A stretch of 64,000 bases of DNA from Siphonodentalium dalli. Its lineage: Eukaryota > Mollusca > Scaphopoda > Gadilida > Siphonodentaliidae. The notes beneath the pieces were generated by a model, which ran no database searches, was not told where the DNA came from, and worked only from the letters and a program-made list of their open reading frames with translations. A program made the translations under genes and the position numbers. Shown here piece after piece: positions 22,301 to 34,300 of the stretch (position 1 is the first letter of the stretch; each line of letters opens with the position of its first letter). The DNA lies in the NCBI GenBank assembly GCA_032622095.1, contig CP136066.1:44591835-44655834 (forward strand), written 5' to 3'.

Positions 22301-25300
22301 CTGGAGAGTTTTCCCGCATTATCATTGTAAAATTGCGGTCGAAGATAAATGTGGTTAGGCATACTGACTGCGATGTAGAGATATAAATATATGGACAATT
22401 TTATATTATTAAAATTCCTTGAATTAAAAAATACTTACCTGTGTATATAAAATACTTGTTTTAAACTAAAAACAGACACGATACATACAGGCAATAAAAC
22501 CCCATAGTGTACATGCTGTTCGGCTGCGGTGTAGTTGCTGTTCGGCCGCTGTGTACTTGCCATTCAGCTGCGGTGAACTGGCAGTTCACCGCAGTGCCCA
22601 ACTGCAATTACAAACCTTGACACCACGGCCAAATGTCAAGTACAACGAGGTGTCAGTGAACACTTGCTGTGCCAACTGTGGTATCATAATGAGTGGGCCG
22701 AGATATTCTGCTGAAGGCAGATTTGCATACAATATTATAATAACCTGGCAGAGTTATTCTGCTGAAGGCCAGATTTGCATACATTATGATAATGAGTGGG
22801 CAGATATTCTGCTGAAGGCCGGATTTGCATACATTATGATAATGAGCTGGCAGTTATTCTGCTGAAGGCTGGATTTGCATACATTATGATAATTAGTTGT
22901 AAGCAGTAACTTATAACTCTAAACTACTGATTCAGATTTTAACCCTGTCTGTTATTACATTGTGGACTTTATATTTTATACAGCTTCTGTCATTCTAAGC
23001 TACAGTAGTACAGTATCATTGAGTCTTATTTGTGACCCGCCATATCAAATCCAGTCGTAAGTCGGGATTTTTTTACCCTGTGCCAATGCATTCTCTTATA
23101 TATGCGAGTCGACCATAGGTCGCCTCGTATATATAAGAGAATGCATTGGCCTAACAATTTTTTTTAATTTTTTTTAAATAAATGTTTCTTACAAATTTTT
23201 AGGACATAAAATAAAAAACATCCATTACCCTGCAGGGAGCCCCACACATATATAGAAGCATATAGAAGAGTGTCGTCTGCTCATGTTTGTCTGGGGCTCT
23301 GTATGGGTGAAATTATAAAATTGTTAAAGAATACAAGAAAAAATTATTAAAATTGTAAAAAATAGTTAGGCCAATGCATTCTCTTATATATGCGAGGCGA
23401 CCTATGGTCGACTCTCATATATAAGAGAATGCATTGGCACAGGGTAAAAAAATCCCGACTTACGACTGGATTTGATATGGCGGGTCACATTTCACCTCAC
23501 CTGATTGCCTTCAGTTACAGTGTCATTGATAATGTAACCCTTTCTATACTAAATACTCATTGATGAGTAGTTGAACTCATTATATGAACATTTCCCACCA
23601 ATTAATATGAATCATTCTGCTCATGTATAATCTATTTTTCTGTCTGTGATCTGCTTTTATTAAATGAACACCCCCCCCCCCCTAAATGAGTAATATACCA
23701 TTCCAATGTAAACTTTTATAACTGAATAGGAGAATCCATTCAGTATATGAAGGGTTAACCTCACCTGTTATTCCATCCTGCATAGTGAACTTTATACTGC
23801 TTCTGGTTTGCTTCCAATCCACTGTCGGTCACCTACAAACAGTACAGAGTGCATTAAAGGGGCATAAAGCACTCACAATGGGTAAATTTGAAAAATAAAA
23901 ACAAAAGTTTTAGTTTACAATCTATACTTCTGGATTATTTTTCACTGCTCTGACCTTTATCAACACAATTATTCTCATTTTCCCATGATATTATGACTGA
24001 TTTCGTAAGAAGTCTGACACACCACACTGCGCACCATTGAAAATAAAATTTAAAAACAAAACTACTTGTTTTGGATTTATTTTGTTGCAATTTCGGTAAA
24101 AACGTTGTCGGCGGGTTCGTACCCAACTAATTAATTAGGTGTCACCTTAGATAAGATTCGAATTCATACCTTAGCTTCATATATCTTTTGATTCTTTCCA
24201 TTTCCATATCTGATTTTGAGTTTTGTTCCCATAGGATATTCATCCTCTTTTGTCTTCTTAAGTCCTTGTTTCTTTTGTGAATCATCGTCCTTTCCATGCG
24301 CTACAGCATCAATGGTATCGATGACCTGAGAACTAAAAGCCACAGATATTTATGAGCAATGTGATCCGGGGTATAAAATAATAGATACATTTTCTGAGTC
24401 AAAGACTGTAAGACACTTGCCTGGAAATGCTTCTATCAATTATTATTGATTTTATATCAATATTTTATTATATAATGTGATAATCAAGTGGAACTTTTAT
24501 TCATTACTATTTTTAGAATTTTTAGATAGATTTACTATGCATGCTACACTCCAAACAAACGCGAGCCATAAAATGTCCAAAATTGATTGTATGTATGACA
24601 TTATGGCAGAAAATTCTTAAAATAAACTCAATATTAATTGACATAGTAGCATTTCCAGGCAGGGGTCCTCGATTCATATTTATTATTTTATACCCATCAA
24701 ACTATATAAAACTTGTTATAGGAAGAGATCGACCATCTTTAAACTGCATTTTAATAAAAAAAAAAATAACTATCTCCAGTTATAAATATGTTGCTTCTGT
24801 TATTTCAGTTGGTAAATCATTTGACAACGCTAATTTAGTGTATGGTGATATGTATCGTATCATTGATAAAGTATTATGATTCGTATCGTGAACAAGTCTA
24901 TCATTACAGCCCTAGTCTCTATATCCAACAAAACAATGTCATAACACCAATAATCAACCAAGCCTTGATTTAGTGAATCTGTCAATTGCAGAATGAGGTC
25001 CACCAGAGGGTGAATTTGGTGATGCTAGCCCACTCATTCAGCTTAGGCCTCATCTTCTGGGAAGTATCTATACTCTCTAATTAACATTGTTTTTAGTGAG
25101 GTTCCCAGAGGGTGAATTTGGTGATGCTAGCCCAATGTGTGGGATAGCATCACTAAATTCACCCTCTGGGGGCCTCAATCTGCAAATAGCAGACACACTA
25201 TATCCGATCTTGGTTGATGATTGGTGTTATATTGTTTTGTTGGATATAGAAACTAGAATGTACAGTAGTGCCCTAAATTAGCGACTCCTTAACCAGAGCA

Positions 25301-28300
25301 GAATTATGGGTAATTGTTCAGTATTTAGTCGGAAATATGGCTTGTTGCCATTCATCGGAAAGCTCTCACTGAGAGCTTCCGATGAATGGCAACATGCCAT
25401 ATTTCCAACTAAAACCTGAAAAATTACCCATAATTCTGCTCTGGTTAAGGAGTCGATTATTTAGGGCATTACTGTACGTATGTTACAGCAGGGTTTCCGT
25501 GAGGGGAAAATTAATGAGTCCGTATTGGGGAAACACATAACGCGACCCGTCGGGCGAAAATTTTGTTATTTGACACTGAAAAGTACCAATTCTCCTTGCT
25601 ATCTATTATTGGTCAATGCATAGATGCTTTGTAGTGTTTAGATTCATTATACCTGTCGGAATCTTATTGTATAAATTTGTAAGATTGTTCGTAGCTTGTT
25701 CATCTCATATATATTTTGAAGACCTCTGTTTGTCTGTCTGTCTGTATGTATGTTTGTTTGTCATTTATACAAATCTACAATTCTCGACCGATCGGGACGA
25801 AACTTGGTACGTGTGTGTAGTTTGACCAGGCGGTGGACGTTGTCGTATTGGCGAGCCCGTGCGGCGCCCACTTCGCGCACGCGAAGACGAGATCTCGGAA
25901 ACGGGTGGAGCTATCGACTTGAAATTTGCTATGTGAATGTATCTTGCCCCGGATACGAATTTTATCGGGTTGCCGAGCCCGTGCGACGCCAGCTTCGCGC
26001 ATGCGCAGACCAGATCTCGGAAACGGGTGGAGCTATCGACTTGAAATTTGGTATGTGAATGTATCTTGCCCCGGATACGAATTTTATTGGGTAGCCGAGC
26101 CCGTGCAACGCCAGCTTCGCGCATGCGCAGACGAGATCTCGGAAACGGGTGGATCTATCGACTTGAAATTTGGTATGTGAATGTATCTTGCCCCGGATAC
26201 GAATTTTCTCGGGTCGCCGAGCCCGAGCGGCGCCCGCTTCGCGCAGACGAGATCTCGGAAACGGGTGGAGCTATCGACTTGAAATTTGGTATGTGAATGT
26301 ATCTTGCCCCGGATACGAATTTTATCGGGTCGCCGAGCTCGTGCGACGCCAGCTTCGCGCATGCGCAGACCAGATCTCGGAAACGGGTAGAGCTATCGAC
26401 TTGATATTTGGTTTTTGAATAGCCCGGACAACGTCGCCCGGACAACGTCGGGCTCATATATATTTTGAAGACCTCTGTCTGTATGTTTGTCTGTATGTTT
26501 GTTTGTCATTTATACAAATCTACGATTCTCGACCGATCGGGACGAAACTTGGTACGTGTGTGTAGTTTGACCAGGCGGTGGACGTTGTCGTATTGGCGAG
26601 CCCGTGCGGCGCCCGCTTCACGCACGCGCAGACGAGATCTCGGAAATGGGTGGAGCTATCGACTTGAAATTTGCTATGTGAATGTATCTTGCCCCGGATA
26701 CGAATTTTATCGGGTCCCCGAGCCCGTGCGACGCCAGCTTCGCGCATGCGCAGACGAGATCTCGGAAACGGGTGGAGCTATCGACTTGAAATTTGGTATG
26801 TGAATGTATCTTGCCCCGGATACGAATTTTATCGGGTAGCCGAGCCCGTGCGACGCCAACTTCGCGTATGCGAAGACCAGATCTCGGAAACGGGTGGAGC
26901 TATCGACTTGAAATTTGCTATGTGAATGTATCTTGCCCCGGATACTTGAAATTTGGTTTTTGAATAGCCCGGACAACATCGGGCTCATCGGCTAGTTTAT
27001 ATATAATCTTCAATCAGACGGCAGTCTAATGTGCGTAATTAACTGAATTGATTATCTGGATACCATCAAGAGAATTAATGCACCCACGGAAATGATTGAC
27101 TTGCGTAGTATATACGTAGCTTTGGTTGCTTTGTGAGACTCTTAGGTGCAAGGAAATTGAATAAAGTATTTCCTAGAATTTCAAGCAGCTTCTGTGAAAA
27201 TGAAACTGATATGATATACGCGACGCTGTCAATCGTAAAACTCTTTGTGCGCTGTCACGTCATACTGCAGGGTTTGTCTGCAGGAGATATTTATAGCGGC
27301 AAAATACGAATGGTAGCGACACAGGTATTTGGCCAAAAACAAAAAATTAATAAAAAGATTTTTATTAAATTTAAAAAAAAATTGTGCCTAATACAGTCTC
27401 TATTAGTCCATAAACTGACGACCGCAATTGCTTATTATGCGCATAGTCAACAAAATCCCAAAGTGATTTATTTCACAATAATACGGAACCTGTCCCGAAA
27501 TAAGTCTTTATAGTGGGAATTCATAGTGACAAGTTAACAACACCATTCATTTGAACCATATTACATACATGGGGGATAAAGACAAACACATACCCCCTCC
27601 CCAATATGGAGATAAAGTCAAAGGACGGTAAATAATAGTTGCGTTGTCCCCAAGCACAATCAACGACGCACGTGTTCACATTTCCCGCCAAAATTATATT
27701 TTATAACACGTTGGCTAAAACTCTGTTCTATACCTCATGAACTCTGCAGAGGGACCCATTTATTATGTACCGTACGATAGCACGGGATCTCGGAGAGGAG
27801 TAGTTTCATCCATGAAAATCCCGTGCATAAAAATGTCCTGACTAAGAAATTCGGCGTTCTTTGATCAAATTATGTAATCGTAGGATATCACAGGATTTTC
27901 GAGCATGAGTAGTTTCATCCCATGCACAAAAATATGCGTACTCAGCAGTCCAGCTTTCTTTGATGTTACCGCGACATGCATTACGCTGTATCTAACGTCG
28001 CTATTTGACCCGCTTTTTCACCAGTATTCTGTTTAAACCCCGAACTCCCGTTGTAACCGGAATTGTTTACGACATTGCGACTGACATTTGGTATATGTAT
28101 CAACCAAACAGATAATCTGCGAGGGGAATGAAACCGTCCTACGGACGCTGAGCCGTACTAACGGAAACCCTGGTTACAGTGTAAAATTTGAATACAAATC
28201 CATACAAGGATTGCATATCATGTATTACCTACCAGTCCTGAGAATATGCTGCCAGAAAATTGCAGAATGAGGTCCCCAGTGGGTGAATTAAGTGATGCTA

Positions 28301-31300
28301 CAGCGCACAGCAGGCCAGTGTCACCAAATTCATTCTCTGGGAACCTCATTATGAATGGCCTCATCTGCTATGGGATACCTAGACACAGATTTAAGTTCCC
28401 GGATGAAGATGTGCATCCATTGTGCACCTCGATTATGCATTGTGTCGTCAGCCAATTTGGGGGATATAGAGAAAAAAAGAAAATGAATCTTTTTAAAGTA
28501 ACTACAAAAATGGTTAATTTGATAGTAAAGATACTTTCCAGTTAAGATGAGGCCCAAGCAGAATGAGGGTCCCCAGAATGTGAGTTTAGTGATACTAGCC
28601 CGCTATTCAATTTGGATGGACAAATTTTATCATTCACCCCAAATTTCTGAACTTTTTTTAACTGACTCTTCTAATAATAACTGAGTAGTTAGTGGCTTCT
28701 ACACGTTCATGTCAAGGAACAGACCTCCAAATATGGTGCTCGACATTTTCTGAATGAGGTCCCAGAGGGAGAATTTAGTGATGCTATCCTGCACAGCAGG
28801 CTAGCAACACTAAATGCACTCTCTGGCGACCTTATTCTGATTAGGCCGCATCTTCTCTGGAAATTATATTCATTGTAAAATTAACAATTCTTTTTTTTAG
28901 TTTCTTTAAAAAGGTTATGTATCTTTTATAGTTTATTTTCTCTTAATCCCCAAATTCGTGACACAATACATAATTGAGGTGCCCAATGGGTGCATATAAC
29001 CATCATCAGCATCTGGGAACTTAAATCTGCTTCTAGGTCTCCCATAGCAGATGAGGTCAACCAGAATGAGGTCCCCAGAGGATGAATGGTGATGCTAGCC
29101 CATTATGCAGGGTAGTGTCACTAAATTCACCCTCTGGGGACCTCATTCTGCTAATGTCCAGCATCAGATCTTAAGGTATGTGTTGGGATGTTCAGCTAAT
29201 AAACACAGCAAACAGCCTACTAACAACCTTAAGCTGTTTACTGAACTTATCATCTGAACATCCTTTCATATGAAAAGGTGTTTTTTCACAAATCCTGGGA
29301 TTTCTATGACATTTATAACTAATTTTGATACAGTAATGCCCAAAGTAATTGACCACTTAACCACAGCAGAATTATGGGTAATTTTTCAGGATTTAGTCGG
29401 AAATATGGCTTGTTGTCATTCATCGGAAAGCTATCAGCGAGAGCTTTCCAATGAATGGCAACAAGCCATATTTCCGACTAAATCCTGAAAAATTACCCAT
29501 AATTCTGCTGTGGTTAAGTGGTCAATTACTTTGGGCATTACTGTACCTGGAAGAGATGTTTTGTATCTGACCAGGATATATATTGTTTATGACAAGCCTG
29601 ATTATAGCGTGTCTGTCATTTGCAGGATGAGGTTCCCAGAGGGCTAATTTAGTGACCCTATCCCGCATAGCGGGCCAGCATCACCAAATTCACCCTCTGA
29701 GGACCTCATTCTGCATGGCCTCGTCTGCTATGGTAGACATTGACCCAGATTGAATTTCGTACCTCGTTTCTTTGGGTTAATTTGAATTTCGTACCTTGTT
29801 TTTTTTTGGTGATAATTACGTACCTGGACTCTTTGGGTTTTTTTATCATGTTGCTTTTCATTACGTACCTGGACTCTTTGGGTTTTTTTATCATGTTGGT
29901 GATAATTTAAATTACGTACCTGGACTCTTTGGGTTTTTGGTTGATTTTCTTCTCCTCACTTTTGGGAACTTTCTTCATTTCTTTTTCATCATCACTTTTC
30001 TTGTCATCTTTCTTCACATCCTTAGGAGTGGTGAGCTTCATCTCTTTTTTCTCATCTTTCTTCTCATCTGTTTTCTCATCTTTTTTCTCTTCTTTCTTTT
30101 CTTCTTTCTTTTCTTCTTTCTTTGTCACTTTCTTTTCTTTTGGTTCATCCTTTTTGACCTCTGCCCTTGTTGCCTTTTTCATGTCTTCTGGTTTAGAATC
30201 AATCTTACCATCTTTTTTCACGTCTTTCTTTGCACTTTTCTCCTCTTTTTTTGGTTCAGGTTTCTCTTCCTTTTTGGGAGTTTCTTCCTTCTTGATTTCT
30301 GTTTTCATTCTTTTAGCCGTCTCTTCCTCAAACTTCTCCCCGAGATCGCGTTTTAACTCCTCCAATCTGGCAGACTTCTTCCGACCCTGGAAAAATGTAG
30401 CTAATCTTAGGACAAATAAAGAGAAATACTTTGCTCTCACTCTCAGGCAACTCCTCATCAGCAGAAATGGGTGCACTTAAATCTTATAACTACTAGTAGT
30501 TGATGAAAGGGATCCAAGGCACTCACAGTGGGTAAATGTGCAAAAACAGAAAATTCTGTAAAAACATCACCACTAAGAAGAACATGGAGAAATCGTTGTC
30601 TTATATTCATTATTGATTGCTCGCCAATAAAACAATTTGTGTGTTGAAGCCATTGTTATGTAAACAAGCTGTCGCAAATAGCAGTATCCCCCACCTAGGT
30701 GGTCAAAGTTGGGGATGGGCATTATCAAATTCTGCTAAAAAATAATTGAATTCAGTTAATATTTGTTTGAGATTGGTTAATATTTGTTTTAGTTCGGGCT
30801 TAAAATTTAAATTGCAACGCCAAAATATGACAATCAAAGGGCCTTAAATCTGGTGAAAGTGTACGTCTGGCCTAGTTTGTGAACTCGTTTCAGATACTCC
30901 TTTTGGTGCTAGACACCAAAAATTGACAGTTGAAGCGGCGTTGAATAAAATTCATGGTCGCTGTAATTTGTCCCATAGCAATCTTAAGGTGACATGGAAT
31001 AAAATCATGTTCGCTCTAATTTGGCCCATCGCAAACTTAAGGTGACGTGGAATAAAATCATGTTCGCTCTAATTTGGTCCATCGCAAACCTAAGGTGACG
31101 TGGAATAAAATAATGTTCCCTGTAATTTGGCCCATCGCAAACTTAAGGCAGGCCTGGAAATCTCAAGGCGGGCTGCCCGCCTACAGCCCGCCTAGAATTT
31201 TCCAAGGCGGGCTTTTTATAGCCCGCCTCGTCTACGATAGGACATTTATTATTTAGTTATTTTATTGTGTTTAATGAGTAAAATACTGCATCGAAATCGT

Positions 31301-34300
31301 AATTATATTGTACAGTGTGGGGACTGTGCGCATGCGTGACTTGACGGTAATGTCAAATGGGAATTATAGCGGAATCAGTAAATTCCGGAACGAACTGTTT
31401 CGTAAATCTGATCTTTTGATCGATTCTCACACATTTTATGACCAAAATAAATAATTTCTCTTCATAAGATTGAGCTTACAATATATTTCACTGGATAAAA
31501 TGACACATGTTTGTGGATAGTGAGAACCAAATGTCACTGTCCCAATTAAGTTCAACCTTTCGTTCCGTTTCCGGTTCCTATCAGTGAAAATTGTATTTAG
31601 CTTGCAGCCGTCTTTTATCGCTTCGATTGACAATATTTTAATATAATTAGCTAAATGTATCCACGTATTCTAGTTTACACTGTTATTCAATTATTAAAGT
31701 TCAGAAACTTTTTTCTATGTCACCAATTGCAAACACCCAGTAAATCTATAGATAGCGACTTGACCGCTGCAAGCAGCAGTCTGCGATCGACAATGGAATA
31801 TGGATTACTTTGAGAGAAAAAGCAGTCAATATTCAAGTGCAAATATACTGGATTTAATATTGTTCTTGATTGTGTATTATACGTAAAATTACACTTTCAT
31901 GGAGAATGCTTTTAATGTGGACAAACTCACCCAATTCCGTTGCATGGGTTGGACACCGACTGACAAATTGTTGAGTACAAATACTCTTACATTTTGTTTC
32001 TTGTACATATAGATTATCACAACATATAAAACCATTTTATTACCATAATTACTGTTGGGGATTTTGACATTCACAACTCTGTGGACACTTTGTTTCCACA
32101 TGAAGAAAATTAATTTAAATGGAGTTATACAACATCAAAAATAGACAAACTAACGGCAGTAGTAACTCAGATAAAATAAATCATAACTTTAAAAGTTGAG
32201 GAGGGCTATAGCCCTCCTAGGCATATCTAGGAGGGCTATTAATAGCCCTCCTGGATTTTCTAGATCGCCAGCCCTGTTAAGGTAGTGTTGAATAAAAATC
32301 ATGTTCCCTGTAATTTGGCCCATCGCAAACTTAAGGTAGTGTTGAATAAAAATCATGTTCCCTGTAATTTGGCCCATCGCAAACATAATTTGACGTGGAA
32401 TAAAATCATGGTCACTAGTTTAGCCCATCGCAATCTTAAGGTGACATGGAATAAAATCATGTTCACTGTAATTTGGCCCATTGCAAACATAAGATGACAT
32501 GGAATAAAATCATGTCCCTGTAATTTGACACATCGCAAACATAAGATGACATGGAATAAAATCATGTCCCTGTAATTTGGCCCATCGCAAACCTAAGTTG
32601 ACATGGAATAACACCATGTTCCCTGTAATTCATCGTAAACATAAGAATAAAATCATGTTCCCTCTAATTCATCGTAAATATAAGGTGGCGTAAAATCATG
32701 TTCCCTCCAATTCATTGTAAATATAAGGTGGCGTAAAATCATGTTGACTCACCCTCTTCTCCTGCTCAGACTCCTCCTCGTCCTCTACTGAGTCCGTGTC
32801 CTTAGTGGCAGCACTCGCTTTATCACCAGCCACATCCTTTTTAACTTTCTTTGCATCAGCATCAACCTTCGGCTCTTTTTTAACCTTCACCTCACTTCCT
32901 GTGACCTTGACCTCATCTTTCTTAACACCAGGTGTCTTTGTGACGTCCTTCTTCACTGTGGATGAGACTTTACCTTCATCTTTCTTCGCTGAATTCCCCT
33001 TTGGTTCATCTTTTTTCAGAATCGGCGTTTTCATGTCATCTTTTTTACCTTGGATCTTTTTTGGTTCTTCCTTTTTCGGAGCTGCTTTTGCCGCAACTTT
33101 CTTTCCTGCTGCTGGTTTTATATCATCCTTTTTGGCAACCTTCCCATCATCCTTTTTGACATTTTCTCCTTTTGTTGAACTTTTAACCTCATCTTTTTTG
33201 CTGCTTGATGGCTTTGTATCTTCCTTTTTTCCAGCGGCAGTCTTGGCTGATCCTGGGAACAAGCATGTCTGAGTTTAGTGTGTCTATCATTTGCAGAATG
33301 AGGTCCCCAGAGGGTGAATTTAGTGACGCTATTCCACATAGTAGGCTAGCATCACCAAACTCACCCTCTTGAGACCTCATTCTGCATGGCATCATCTGAT
33401 ATGGGAGACACAGACTCAGATTGAAGTTCCCAAATGGTGAATATTGTGATGTACACCAATTGCGAACCTTGATTGTCAATGTGTCGTCTGCCAATTTGGG
33501 GATATAGAGAAACTAAACTAATAAAAGAATAGATTTTATGTGAAGAAGTTTCCATAGAAATTTTATAATAAAGGAACTTTCCAGACAAAATGAGGCCTAA
33601 GCAGAATGAGGTCCCCAGAGGGGACTGTAGTGATGCTAGCCTGTCATGTGGGATAGCATCACTAAATTCACCCTCTGGGGAATTCATTTGTGTTAGTTTA
33701 TCGCTGATAGTTGCATCTCGAAACGGATTGTAAATATTTACAATTGAGCATAGTTCAGATGATGTTTTCTATGGTGTGGTATGGTCGATTTCTTTGACAT
33801 TTTCAGCAATGTTAGTACAATGCTACATTCCTCTGGTTGGCATAGTGCCTGATTACTAACTTATCAATTTCGAGCACCCGAACAAGTCCATATTATTTCT
33901 TTAAGTGTAGCCATATTAACTTATAATTTTTTTGAAAATAAAACACAAGCTCGGACAAAATTATGCATGTTGCAAAAAAATTCTAAGTTGAAAAATGGGC
34001 ATAACTTCACTAAAAAGCCAGACGGACCTCATAATCACAGGTACTAAATATCCGTGCCAAGTTTCATCAAGAGCATCACTAGGGGGTGGCAAAGTACGAT
34101 CATGGTAATTTCAACAATGGGCCATAATTCAAGTAAAAATTGGAGGGGGGACCCAAATTTGAACTTCACCTGTATTGTGATTTAATAAAGACTTTATACA
34201 TACAAAATGTGATTCCATTCAGACTTACTAAAGTTATCAACCGGAAACAAAAATTTTTAGTGAAAATTCCAACAAAAAGGGCTGTAACTCTGGTGAAAAT

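Noticed and set aside
25750..26925. Several overlapping frames with WYVNVSCPGYEFYRVAEPVR
   Set aside because: The 122-bp tandem core of the Helitron-like elements is open in several frames; periodic, no known domain, and both strands are open.
27133..27513. 126-codon plus-strand open frame
   Set aside because: AT-rich, no motif, no conserved-looking segment, inside an ARID4 intron.
29929..30480. 183-codon plus-strand open frame, Phe/Ser-rich
   Set aside because: Antisense shadow of the Lys/Glu-rich ARID4 exon (AAG/GAA codons give CTT/TTC). No splice or family support.
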